A DNA stretch of 64,000 bases from Sinohyriopsis cumingii (Eukaryota > Mollusca > Bivalvia > Unionida > Unionidae), in assembly GCA_028554795.2 (NCBI GenBank), contig CM068838.1, forward strand, positions 132,371,768-132,435,767. The letters are read 5' to 3'. A program made the position numbers and the translations under genes. Every line of letters begins with the position of its first letter. Positions within the stretch are counted from its first letter, which is position 1. The notes beneath the pieces are model-generated. The model was not told the DNA's origin and made no database searches. It was given only the letters and a program-made list of their open reading frames with translations. Below are positions 36,773-47,773 of this stretch, one piece after another.

Positions 36773-37034
36773 GAGACAAGAAGCATGATAGTGTTTGATT
36801 ATCTGAGACAATGTCATGGTGTTTTTGAGTATTCAAAATAATTAGTTATTTGTTCCTCTTCATCGTTTTCCATTGGGTCCATATTATGTACTCTTGTAAT
36901 TATTTTACTGTCCTGTTTCTTTATTTTACAATCATTAGTAAAAATATGAGAGGATAATAGTTTTTTCCATTGTCACTCACATACGTGTTTGTTATTTCTC
37001 AAATCCTACTCAGTCTCAAATTGTGGCAACTCAT

Positions 37035-37460
37035 TTACATTACAATTTGCAGCAAGGCTAAACAACAAGCTAGCTTCGTATGTTTTCCCAGTTGCTGACT
37101 AGATGGCCTGAGCAGTACATTCATTCAATTTGGAAGTGGGATCATCTCTTTGTTCACACCTTCACACCCTTCAGTAGGATCCAACAAGATGTTCACAAAG
37201 TACGGAGCTATACTGTTCAGGTTATTTTGTTAGCCCTTCTATGGCCCCATTGATTGTGGTTCAGTGATCTTCTCTACCATCCCAGGATGTTAACCTAGTG
37301 GAAAGACCTTCATTTAAAGCACAGGGGCTTTCTCCTATACAACAGGGGCTTTCTCCTATACAACAGGTCTTTCTTGTATACAACAGGGGCTTTCTCATAT
37401 ACAACAGGGGCTTTCTCCTATACAACAGCCTGCAGATTCTCAACTTTCGTGCCTGGTTAA
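37035..37460 (+). pseudogene. DIRS-type retrotransposon relic 3 (RNase H to recombinase linker fragment)
   Basis: A short collinear fragment. ARLNNKLASYVFPVAD near 37050-37095 matches the DIRS block LFATRxNxKLPxYVSPxPD. IQQDVHKVRSYTVQVILLAL near 37180-37240 matches the following R-x-ARVILIAP block and continues into WPH. HLKHRGFLLYN starts near 37310 and continues into a 21-bp minisatellite. LQILNFRAWL near 37432 matches the LxLxAWxL start of the recombinase. The RT and most of the recombinase are absent. Confidence 0.65.
37321..37428 (+). repeat. Minisatellite, 21-bp unit, 5 copies, inside DIRS relic 3
   Basis: Unit ACAGGGGCTTTCTCCTATAC plus A. The same coding phrase occurs once in DIRS relic 2 (ACAGAGGCTTTTGCCTACAC near 17761), so the unit is an amplified piece of DIRS sequence. 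Confidence 0.9.
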
Positions 37461-38646
37461 TATAAATATCTAACTGCTAGGACTTTTTATGTTAAGTAAT
37501 ATCCCTTTCATTAAAAAACTGAAATCACAACCACCCGGTGCAAAACAAATTCATGAACTAACTAAAGATCTTATCCTACCCACTCTACAAGCTGAACAAC
37601 ACAGTTACCTTGACCAAACACCATGGTAACACAATAGCCCTTACTTACGGCAACAAACAAGACCAAATACATGATATGAGGAGAAACATATTAGCCGAGC
37701 TAGAGAAAAATACATAGGGTACACCAAGATATACACCGATGGCTCAAAAATGACAAAACCTTACAAAACTGCTGCGGCATTAGTAATCCCTGAAACCAAC
37801 ACATAATTCGGAGCTAGATTACCTGACACCTGCTCCATTTACACAGCCAAATTCTGGGCCATTATTGAAGCTCTAAAATGGATCCAACTAACAAACACTA
37901 GACAAGCAGTTATCATTAGAGACCCTCTTAGCATCATCAACTCGATTAAATCAAACCACTCTATCACAAGAAGCAACTTCCTGAAGGAAACCAACCACTT
38001 AATTAAACAGCTGATAAATAAAAAACATATAATAGAGTTCATGTGGGTGCCCTCCCATATCGGTCTAGCAGGTAATGATAAAGCAGACCAAGTTGTTAAA
38101 CAATATCTCCATAACATTATACTACAGCATCCAAGAATTGTACAGCATCATCAGAATTAAAATCAACAATAAGTGGCAACAACAGTGGGATAGCAGCAAA
38201 AAGGGATGCAAGCTATACTCCATACTAATTAGGTTGCAAGACACACCAACCTACCACAACTCGTTAGAAGTCAGGATCAAAAACATATCAGTAGGTTACT
38301 AATAGGCAAAACTAAATTAGCCAGCAGCATTGGGAAATATTTGACAATCAACATAAACTCAAATGGCAAATGCCCACACTGTCCACTCCAAGAAGATTTA
38401 GAACACGTTTTAACACCTGCCATAAGTATGGAACCCAAAGAACTAGGTTTAGGACTAAACAACATAAAATAGGGTTCCCATCGACCTATCCAGATTTCCT
38501 CAAAGAACAAAACTTAAATAATTGCATTACTTACAAAAATATTACAAACTTCCTCACTGACATTGGAAAAAATGGGGGGATTTAAACAAAAGTGTATGAC
38601 CCGTTAAACAATAAATAAATACTATTCAATTAATTACATCTAGGGA

Positions 38647-39200
38647 ACAGGCTAACAAGTTAAATGTAAGGAACAATAAGACCAGATGTCTTTGACTTGT
38701 CTTAGCAACCCGAGTATTCAGCAAAGAGATATGTCTTATCACAATAGATTTAGCCTGAAAATAACATCACATAAATAATTATCCACAAGCTTAGGATAAT
38801 AATCAAAACAAAATAAGTCCAAACCAGTACCATAACTAGTAGACAGGCTAACAAACTTAAAGTTAGAGAATAAATAAAAACAGATCTCTTTGACAGGTCT
38901 TAGTGACCCTAGTATTTGGCAAAGATATTTGTCTTTTCAGAATAGATTTAGCCTGAAAATAAAACAACATCACGTAAATAAAACAAAATAGGAACAATTA
39001 TCATAACTAGTAGACAGGCTAATAAACTTAAAATTAGGGAATAAATAAGATCAAATGTCTTTGATGTGTCTTAGCAACATGAGTACTTGGTAGAGATACC
39101 TGTCTTAATCAAATTGACTTAGCCTGAAAATAAAATAACAACGTACTAATAGCTTCATCCAAAAGCTAGAAAAATAAATCAAACATAATGATAGATTAGC
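38647..39200 (+). repeat. Three imperfect tandem repeats (about 171-196 bp) in the LINE 3' part
   Basis: The shared order is ACAGGCTAAYAARYTTAAA, ATCTCTTTGACA/GTCTTTGACTTG, TTAGCAACCCGAGTA-like, AGAATAGATTTAGCCTGAAA. Starts of the GCTAA block lie at 38651, 38847 and 39018. Confidence 0.7.
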
Positions 39201-39284
39201 AAGTACTTAGTCCAACCCTAAACCCACTACACAAGGCGACAAAGTCTATCAAGATAGGAAAACTTACTCCAAAACTAATACCTA

Positions 39285-39410
39285 TAAGGTGGTCCAAACC
39301 CCAAGGACCATCAATGCGGCAACCAAATGCCTAGCGAAACTAGTTAGGACCCAAAAACTTAAGAATATATGAGGTGGTCCGAACTCCAAGGAACATCAGG
39401 TCCAGCTGCA
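39285..39410 (+). repeat. Short direct repeat in the LINE 3' part
   Basis: GGTGGTCCAAACCCCAAGGA at about 39289 recurs as GGTGGTCCGAACTCCAAGGA at about 39372, each followed by CATCA. Confidence 0.6.
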
Positions 39411-40205
39411 CAAAAAGGTACACCATTAAGCCTAGGAAAGTTTAAATAACCATACACAAAAGGGTGAACCCAAGCCAAGAACGACCCCACCCAAATCAGA
39501 CTCAATAGATAAAGTATAAATATCCCTACAGACTATCACTAAGCGGTCACTGGTACAGTACTTTCTTTAATAATAACGGCACAAAATATATCTCCAAAAC
39601 TCTGTCAAGGCAACAATTCATTAACCTTTTGGCAAGGGAGTCAAAAATAAATTTATACCCTGGAAAAACCAAGGTGCCTTCCTAGTGAGCAGGCTCCTCC
39701 CTGACCGAACCTTCCTCCTTGCCACCGCTGGACATTAAATTAATAAACGTGCATATCACATAATAAATACGTGAAGGGAGGGGCACTTTTTTTTCACTTC
39801 ATGAACAATTAATTAATTAACCCTTCACATGGGAATAAAAACCTAGGTGTCCCGATGTGATGTCATAGTGGTGACCAATTGCTACTGGTGTCACATACAG
39901 CTTGGTTGACACCTAGCGCAGTTAATTCTGACTGAATTGCTACCTGTAACTCGAGTGTGTGCTGGGTGTATCCCCACTCGAGTATAGCTTTACATTCAGG
40001 TCGCTAGGGTCTATGAAGCCAGTCATATTGACCCAAGACCTGATGGCTCAGTCAAATTGTGCCTTTTATGCACAGTAATGCTTGGGGGGTGAGGCTCTAA
40101 TTCCTTCCCCTGGAATCAATTAAATAGTCCGCTTATGGATGTTAACCAGATGTACATGCCCGTATGGGCGAAAACGTCTATAATTTAAATGATGATAATG
40201 ATGAA

Positions 40206-42369
40206 TTTAATTATATTTGGTCTAATGAATCTGAAGCAGTGTGATTTTATTTATATTTTGTATCATGAATGTGAGAAGTAGTGTTAATTTACTTTGATTT
40301 ATGCTTCAGATCATGAATATGAAGACCCAATACAAAGAGGATCAAACTGACACTGGCTTGCTACAAATTTCAGAACTCAGTTTACTCACTTTATAAAAGA
40401 GTCCAACTACAAGCAACATAGACCCTTATGTGCCATCACATAATGCATTGGCAGATAAGGGTCTGTGCTGTTTGTTCTGATGATTATATATAATGCATAG
40501 ACCCAGATCTGCAGCATATTATGCAATGGCAAAGCTGTGTCTATTTAGTTTGCAGTTGGATTCAACCTGCATATGGTAATAAGTGAGAATTTTCAGGAAG
40601 CTTAAAGAGTGAAATTCATGAAAAATGGGATCAAGATGTGAGATAAGCAAAAATATTGCTATTTCAAGAGCAAGCATCAAACTCATGGCTCCATCAAAGG
40701 GTTGTCACATAGGAAAACAAGCTAAATGATTATGGTCAAATGTTCACTGGAAGATATGGCACTGAATTTGTGGCTCAAACAAAAGGTTTGTCATCTTGAA
40801 AACAATTTTACCTTTACAAGTCAAGGGCTTATCAGTCCATGTACACTGGCAAATGTTTTGGGAAATATCACTTTGGAATTAAATCTAACTTATGGAAAAG
40901 GAAAATACAACTTAAATGAAAACTTTTATTGCACCAAACACTGTGGTTACATAGCAAAACACAAATATTAATACAAATACAAGCTTTTAAGTCTTCCATG
41001 ATATGAAAGCAATATATTTGTAAGTAAACACATGCTATAAACAACATTGATGAATACTTCACTTTGCAGTGGGTATTATTAAATTTACATATAATATTTT
41101 CAGTTTAATAAAATGCTAAAGTATCATGTAATGAATACCACCATGAAAAGAACAAATACAGTGCATACCACATATGCTTTTCTGAATAGGAATAGATGCA
41201 TGAAAATGTGAAATATTTGAATTGACACTACAACATCCTTGATTGAATTCACTATAATTCTGAATTAATGTTTCTGTCCAAGAAAATTATTGAGCACTTT
41301 GTAATTAAAGCGAATTATAATTTGAATGAATTCCAGTCCAAATAAAATACCTAATACAACAATAAGACTGATTTCTGCTTCAAAATGTTATTGCAGGAAT
41401 GAGTAATGCCTCATGTAAATGAGATTATAAAGCCCTCTACTTCATCTAGGTCAAAATTAGCATTTTCTACTAAAATCTTTTATTGCTTAATGGAATATTC
41501 TGTCGTGGAAAATTCTGTTACTCAAATTTTAATATTTAAGAACATGGTAAACATATTGGCCTTGACCCAGACAAGATAATGAAACCAATATTTATCCACA
41601 CTCCTATAGAAATATTGGCTGTGTTTTATTTGCTTACCAAAACAAAATCATCAATAGTGATTCTAGTCAGGAACACAGTGAAATTGATTTGGGACAACGT
41701 CAAGTACAAAATACAATTATCCATAGCATAAAATGAATGTTACAAAAGCAACAAACAATGCAAGATACATACCATTTGATATTCAAAATATTTTTGTACA
41801 TGTACTTCTGAAACTTAGGTGAAAATTTTGAAAATATAATGCCTGAAATATTTAAGGGCTTGGATATAAACATTAAAGACAGTACACTGGATTCTGCCCA
41901 ACAGAAATATTTGTTGAAACTTCAAGTTGGATACAGTTTTATTAGTTGTAGCTCACTGAATCTTTGTTTGACTTTTTTTTTTTCCTGAAGCTTATTCTGG
42001 AAGTGAACTTCCAACAGGATGCAGCTTCATCTGCAAATATTCATTTTAAATTTCTCATTTAAGTAATTCTTTTAGAGTCAGGGAATATCCCATTTGAATA
42101 TATTTTATTTCAATCTTTGAATATGAAATTAACCCAGTGGAGTATATATTTTAATCTGAAAATGTCCCGTTTGAGTCTTTACAAGAATTCTCTGAATCTG
42201 GAATTATCCCATTTTATTTTTAATTTGAATCAAGTATCGTCTGCTTTCAAAATGTTTAATTTTAGCCTTGCTATTGAATATATTTTACCTGAATCTGGAA
42301 ATATATCATTAGAGCCATCTCTCACGATTCAGAAATGTTCAGTCTGAAAATATCCCGTAAAGCCTTTAA
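40206..42369. other. Flank downstream of the GPCR; no gene recognised
   Basis: AT-rich. It would hold the 3' UTR of the minus-strand GPCR if one is transcribed, but no decisive polyadenylation site can be assigned. Frames at 40726 and 42117 look random. Confidence 0.45.
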
Positions 42370-43557
42370 CTACATCCATTCTCTATTGGACTTTTTACGG
42401 GTCAGATGTAGAATAGTCTGTTTTTGTTTGCGAGTGTTAGAGGACTCTTGAGAACTTTGTCGAACACTCCTTACTGAGCAGATAAACTCATGGAGTGTAT
42501 TTCTAAATGGTGCAATTATGATGTAATAAAGGACAAAATTGACAGAAAAATTGATGGTCTGTAGTGTATTTGTCACCATGGTAACCATTCTGTATGTATA
42601 TGTAGCTATTGATTGTTCCTTGGATATATAAAAGATGAATTTTGTAATTTCTGATGGTGCCACCAAAATGAAGAAAAGGAGAATAATGGTGATGAGAGTC
42701 ACGTTGATTCTTTTGTGAGCAGAAATGCAGCCCATGTTGTCACGGCTGTGAAGTAGGTGCAACATCTGGCTTTTGTGCAGAGCACGAATGAGGCAGATAT
42801 TGCAGTATAGAAGAATTGATAGGGGTATGAAATTACCAGTGATAGCCCAAAGAAGCTTGTAAACATACACAAAGTTGTCGTTCATAAAGAGATCACTGTA
42901 GCCCAAGTGTACATAACCTACATACTCCTCTTTGCCAATGCAGTCCAGTTTCTCGACCCAGTACTTGAGTATATAAGGTACATTGAAAAGGAAGGAAAAT
43001 ATCGCCAAGACAATTATCATGATTATCGTTTTCCTTTGGGAGAACAGTTGTCGGGAGTGGAAGGGATGGCAGATTGCCACATATCGCATTATCGCTGTCA
43101 ACACGGTGAGGAGTGTGCTGCTCAAGATGAACGTGCTGATAATGAATGTGTTGTACATTTGATAGTACAGCATGAACTCATACGGATGGTAATGATTTCG
43201 GTGAGGGAGAAAGGCGTTGGGAAAAGTGCAGATGCAAAACATCAAGTCAGATATGGCCAAAGCCACAAGACATATGGTAGTACAATATTCCATCTCATCC
43301 AGTGCCTTGCATGTTCTTTTCTTTGTGAAAACAACAACGTTTAGAATATTTCCCAGAAAACCCAGTATACAAACGGTGGGAATGATGATACTGTACAGAA
43401 AGTACTCCACTTTTTCCAGAGTTTCGCTTTCCTCACTATGGATGCTGGAATCATTTGTAACATTGAATAGACTTAAGTCTGCCATGTATAGGAAACTACA
43501 GTTCACAGGTTCAGAACTGAGTGCTATCATAATGTTGCTGATGTTAAAACCAGTCAT
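42370..43557 (-). CDS. Class A (rhodopsin-type) neuropeptide GPCR, FMRFamide/TRH-receptor-like, intronless
   Basis: A 395-aa seven-transmembrane receptor in one uninterrupted ORF, expected at the plasma membrane. The N-terminus carries four N-glycosylation sequons (N5, N19, N32, N35). TM1 spans about 52-77 with G69-N70. TM2 is about 92-112 with the conserved Asp in AISDL (D104). TM3 ends in MRYVAICHP (157-165), so the usual DRY/ERY starts with Met. TM5 has P245 in GNFIPLSILLYCN. TM6 has P301 in FFILVAPSE. TM7 ends NFVLY (340-344) in place of NPxxY. The expected TM3 disulfide cysteine position is about Q133, not Cys. The C-tail is Ser/Arg/Lys-rich. The pattern CHPF, YCNICLIRAL and NFxxNFxLY resembles invertebrate FMRFamide/TRH-type peptide receptors; the ligand cannot be read from sequence. 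The first Met was chosen because it leaves a full extracellular tail; Met10 and Met25 are alternatives. Upstream 5' exons are not excluded. Confidence 0.9.
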   Translation of the reverse strand: MTGFNISNIMIALSSEPVNCSFLYMADLSLFNVTNDSSIHSEESETLEKVEYFLYSIIIPTVCILGFLGNILNVVVFTKKRTCKALDEMEYCTTICLVALAISDLMFCICTFPNAFLPHRNHYHPYEFMLYYQMYNTFIISTFILSSTLLTVLTAIMRYVAICHPFHSRQLFSQRKTIIMIIVLAIFSFLFNVPYILKYWVEKLDCIGKEEYVGYVHLGYSDLFMNDNFVYVYKLLWAITGNFIPLSILLYCNICLIRALHKSQMLHLLHSRDNMGCISAHKRINVTLITIILLFFILVAPSEITKFIFYISKEQSIATYTYRMVTMVTNTLQTINFSVNFVLYYIIIAPFRNTLHEFICSVRSVRQSSQESSNTRKQKQTILHLTRKKSNREWM

Positions 43558-44184
43558 GTTGTTAACAGATAATTATTTTACAATTTCAGATAATTTTAAT
43601 GGCCAGTAGCTGACTAATATTACTTCTAATTTCTGTTCATTTTCTCAAGGTGAAGGTACTAAAGTGCTTATTCTTTCAGTTAATTTCAGAAGCATGTGGT
43701 TCACACATAAATTATGAACAGTCTGAGATCCTTGCTTTTTATGAATATACAATATCAGCTTTCATTAAAACATGCTTAAGGAGGACACAGTCAAAGATGT
43801 CAGATATCACTTTGAGTTTGATCTATTGCAAACAAACCATCAGATTAGAACTATGGCTTGTTTTAATTATTGAACTTGTTCCGCACAGAATCCCCTGTAT
43901 TTTAAGTAGACTAAGTCACAGAAAAGTATTTTTTGAACTTGTAACCTTCAACTGGCTCCTTTCCATTCAGCTGCCAAGGTTAATCCATCATGGAAATGGT
44001 CTATATCGATGGTGCTGAGAGCTCTTCAGCCTGGAAAGAATACATAGTACATTCAGTTAAAAATGTATATATTTTTTGTGAGACAGTCTTTTAATCAGGC
44101 ATTAATATGTTTCCTCCAATAACCAACTTAATTTATTAGGAGCAAATTGAATCTGATGAAAATTTGGCAGCCTTATGCATTCCC
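43558..44184. other. Flank upstream of the GPCR
   Basis: Expected to hold the 5' UTR or promoter of the minus-strand GPCR. No TATA or initiator element can be singled out in such AT-rich DNA. Confidence 0.4.
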
Positions 44185-44443
44185 CTAATAGCTGCAGCAC
44201 TGCAGTCATGATATTTTGTATTTTATGTATGTTTATGTTTTCACTGATGCCTGTGCATGTGTTCCAGGCTTGATACTTTGAATTTTAAAATTACTTAATT
44301 ATTTAGTGTCAAGCCAGACTCTTCACATCATGTTGTATATACTGTATATAGTGTACATAACAGATAGAAAGCCTCAAGGTAGATTAGTTCTGTAATTAAT
44401 TGAGTTACCTTCTCTAAATAAAGTCTTTATTATTATTATTAGC
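44185..44443 (+). mobile_element. 5'-truncated LINE 3' end, same family as the 20-kb LINE
   Basis: Shares with 20680-20930 the stretches GTTTATGTKTTCACKGATGC, TTCCAGGCTTGATA, TAGTGTCAAGCCA, GGTAGATTAGTTCTGT and AAATAAAGTC plus TTA repeats. No coding sequence is present. Its tail abuts the tail of the oppositely oriented LINE at 44448. Confidence 0.8.
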
Positions 44444-44447
44444 AAGA

Positions 44448-45676
44448 GACCGGAGTCCTAGCCAATTACACGGTTCGTTAAGGACATCTAGGACCGGAAT
44501 CCTAGCTGATTACTCGGTTCGTTAAGGACATCTAGGACATCCGATTTTGCGGTTTCCTTAGTTTTTTATAGGTGCTTCGTAAGTGAATTATTTATTAATA
44601 CTTTTATAAAATTGAATGATATGTTATGGGTTTTTATGTGGTGGCTTCTAAATTTATTTAGCTAGTTACTGGGTCTTTTGGTTTTGTGGGGATAGTAATT
44701 ATATTTTGTTCCTAAGTCTTGCTGAGTCTATGAATTGATTTATATTTTTATATGCTGATTGTTTATTTTTATTAGAGTCCATAAGTAACTCTGGGTATGT
44801 GTGTGGTGATCCAATCTCTTTATGGTTTTTGATAAATATTTTCCGAGCGGGTTGATATTTTGGGCATATATTGAATACGTGGTGTAGATCTTCGGTGGTG
44901 TGGCAGTTAAAGCAGTTAATGGTTGCTGGTTTGGGTCCTATAAACCTTCCAAAACTGCTTGCTAGTTTAGTTTTTCATGTTATTATCCTGTTTATGGTTT
45001 TCTGTTCTAAATAGGTACCCTTAGGTAGCTGTATGTTCCTATCTACATTTTTTGGGGTTTCATGGTGCTTTTTACCTTTTGTGGAGGAGTTCCAAAAATC
45101 TTGCCATGTTTGGTCTATATATGTTTGTGTGAAGCTTATTGCTTCTGTAGAGCTATAGTTAAGCTTGATAGAGTTTTGATCTCCTAGTTTGGTTTTTGCA
45201 ACTTTGCCTGCTGTTTCGTTGCCAGAGATTCCAATGTGCGACGGTATCCACATGAGCTCGACTAATTGATGTGCTGTGGTGATGTCATCGATTAATTGGC
45301 ATGCTCTGTCGAGGAATTGTTCCCTAGAGTGTGTATTGCAATTTTGGATCGATTTGATAACGGTTAGGGAATCACTTATAATGACTGCTTTAGGTATTTG
45401 GTTGTCTTTGATCCATTGTAGTGATTCAAGTATAGCCCAGAATTCAGTGGTGAAAATGGAGCAGTAGTCAGGTGATCTGGATCCCGTTTGTATATTGAAT
45501 TCGGGGATGACTATTGCTGCTGCTGTACTTGGTGGGTTGTTTGTTTTTGATCCATCGGTATATGTTTTAACATAGTCTGGGTATTTTTGGTTGATTTCAT
45601 TTACCAGTACAGGTTTTAGTAAGTTACAAAGTTTATGCAGACAAAACAAGACAGATATAACATGGCCAAATGGCAA
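44448..45676 (-). pseudogene. RNase H-bearing LINE relic (I/Nimb-like), minus-strand copy
   Basis: The coding part is 44699-45676. It encodes an RNase H domain with YTDGSK (D41), TTEFWAILE (E78), SDSLTVIKSI (D102) and WIPSHIGISGNE (146-154). The next conserved acidic residue (usually in NExAD) is Gly157, so one of four catalytic carboxylates is lost. A single in-frame TGA at 44975-44977, where the sister copy has Gly, interrupts the frame. Reading on to 44699 gives KTKLASSFGRF and the Cys/His cluster CFNCHTTEDLHHVFNIC typical of I-type ORF2 C-termini. The RT domain is missing, so the copy is 5'-truncated near 45640. The 3' part (44450-44560) holds two tandem copies of a block containing ATTACNCGGTTCGTTAAGGA. 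It is an enzyme relic that would have removed RNA from cDNA hybrids. Confidence 0.82.
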
Positions 45677-46199
45677 TGAAATAAGTTGGAGTTTTTGTTT
45701 GCCCTGTCAGGTCAAAGTTTGAAAACCATCTTTCAGGTTACTTTATGGTCTTCTCTTTGATTTGTTTTTAGAAGACACAAATTATATTGTCAAGAGTGAC
45801 ACTGTGGAAGAAGCATGTATTGTTGACCACATTTGTCCCTCACTGCATCCATCCATTTGCTCATCATATATTGGTAAAGTTCCACATTACTTTAGGTCAG
45901 TTTCTCAAGTATTCTTTCTTTTAGGTTCATGGAGTGTTGTGTGTGGAACCAGTTTGGAATGAAATAAATTGTCATGCCAAATTAGATCACCATGATATTC
46001 ATTTCTTCCATCAGTAATTTATTTTATTCTTTCATATCACTTTGTCCATGGATTTATACTGTTGAGTGCTACATCATCACATCAAAAATAGGTCACATTG
46101 ACATGTGTTTCATGTATCCAAGGCTAAGCATTTAGATAGTTTTCAAGTAATGTAATGGGTAAGGTTTTGTACCTTTGTGTGGATACCCAATGGTATGTT

Positions 46200-46460
46200 C
46201 AACACCATGGTTCAAAGACTTACAAAAATGGTACTAACAGCTGCCTCGCTCAGCACTCAGCATTAAGAGGTTAGTGTTAGGACTGGTCAGCCTGGTGTCA
46301 GGATAATGTGACTGGGTGGGACATCAAGCTACATGTCTGCGGCATAATGCCCCAGTGCTAGACATCACTATAAACTGCCACACTGCAGACATTGTAGCGA
46401 TATGACTGAAAAATTGTTAAAGCTACGTTAAAAATCCAAATCACACACACACACATAAGA
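46200..46460 (+). mobile_element. SINE family B copy, head degraded
   Basis: Carries GACTTACAAAAATGGTACTA, CAGCTGCCTCG, TTAAGAGGTTAGTGTTAGGA, the GGATAATGTGACTGGGTGGG core, CATCACTATAAACTGCCACA and an ACAC-repeat tail. The tRNA-like head is not recognisable. Confidence 0.78.
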
Positions 46461-47344
46461 GCATATCAAGTAAGGTGAATTCCACCATGTGATTCAAATT
46501 TAAGTGTATACCAGCTGGTGTATAGATCTCTTATCCAGATTGTAGAAACCCAGTCACAAATAAATATCTCACAAGCAATGAAACTAAAATAAAAGCTATT
46601 CTGTATATCTTAACACCATATTGACAACATTTTCTTGATTAAAAAAAAATCCTCCAAAAATTGCTCAATATTCACTGAAGCAGAATAAAAACCAGCATTT
46701 ATAACACATCTCCAATAGTTTCTTATTCACAAAAAGCTCAGTGGTGTCTTATTCACAAAATGTCCACAAAAACTGATAACCTGAGCAGCATTATTTTTTT
46801 GTAAGCCTTCATCCTCATGTGTATAAATTAACATTTTCACCCTAATACTTGCTCGAGAGGTACTCTTTAAAGCTTAATAAAATCATGTGACATCTTTTAT
46901 TCTTGTGTATATTTATATTGTGTGTTTAACTTTTGTCCATGGTTGTAGATTGTGAGGGTGATTTGTAAGCAGTATACACCACTCCCTCAAAACGTACACC
47001 CTGATAACTTGTAAACTCATTTATAATGCAGGTTCAGGCATGGACTCCATTTGTTAAAACTGGAAAATGCAAAATAAAACATTAGCCCAATTTGTTGAAT
47101 TTGAAGAAAATCAAGCTCAAAATTGGTAAATGAAACATTGATGTATGGCTTCTTTTATCACTGAAAATAAATGATAGAACCAGGAAATTTTAATCGACAT
47201 CATAAAATTATCAGCATTTGATAGGTCATATATATTCTTTCCAAATGGCCTTTTAGGTACAATGTAAATAATGATATTCAACCAAATTTTGATCAATTTG
47301 TGTCTAAAATAGAACCATAATTGACTGATGCTCATAAAAACCTG

Positions 47345-47593
47345 GGGGCCCCGAGTGGCCGAGTGGTCTAAAGCGTTCGCCGTTACGGATCACTGCCATC
47401 TCACCTCTGTCTGCGCCGGTTCGAGTCTCAGATTCAGCCAATGTAGATATGTGAGAAAGCATGCCAGTAGCTTCTCGTGGGTCGGTGGTTCTTTCCGGGG
47501 TTTTCCCGGGTTCTTCCTCCACCATTAATACTGGCCGCCATATATGGCCTATCGTGTGCTGAAAAATGGCGTTAAACCCCAGAACAACAACAA
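47345..47593 (+). mobile_element. tRNA-derived SINE, CAA-tailed family A, copy 4
   Basis: Full-length copy with intact A-box (TGGCCGAGTGG) and B-box (GGTTCGAGTCT) promoter matches. It has the middle TTTTCCCGGGTTCTTCCTCC and tail GGCGTTAAACCCC plus CAA repeats. Flanked by the 12-bp duplication CATAAAAACCTG at 47333-47344 and 47594-47605. Confidence 0.9.
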
Positions 47594-47712
47594 CATAAAA
47601 ACCTGTCTAATGCAATAAGGCATAGTTAAAATACTGTTATGAAAATAAAAGATGCAGTGATAGAAAACCTAAACCCATTATAGTTTAATTTGCTATTTAG
47701 ACATTTGCATAG

Positions 47713-47715
<3 letters not shown>

Positions 47716-47772
<57 letters not shown>
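47716..47772. repeat. GA then ACAG microsatellite
   Basis: About 42 bp of GA followed by four ACAG units. Confidence 0.95.

Positions 47773-47773
<1 letters not shown>

Larger units (their letters stand above)
37490..40205 (+). pseudogene. RNase H-bearing LINE relic (I/Nimb-like), plus-strand copy with long 3' part
   Basis: Coding remains run about 37500-38583. YTDGSKMTKPYKTAAALVIP lies near 37733-37790, TAKFWAIIEALKW near 37841 (catalytic Glu replaced by Lys), IIRDPLSIINSI near 37914, FMWVPSHIGLAGNDKADQ near 38040-38090, and the GKTKLASSIGKYL block near 38306, then GKCPHCPLQEDLEHVL and a C-terminal block ending IGKNGGI before TAA. Frameshifts occur around 38125 and 38420. The sequence is homologous to the minus-strand copy at 44.7-45.7 kb, residue by residue in the motifs. 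The region 38584-40205 looks like its 3' untranslated part: three imperfect repeats at 38647-39200 and an end at AAATGATGATAATGATGAA. That 3' boundary is inferred. Confidence 0.75.

Noticed and set aside
36176..36798. VFDYKSNVSV repeat protein and its reverse-strand partners
   Set aside because: The 30-bp unit keeps frame; the translation is pure tandem repeat.
42907..43609. Plus-strand frames opposite the GPCR
   Set aside because: Shadow frames of the receptor gene on the other strand.
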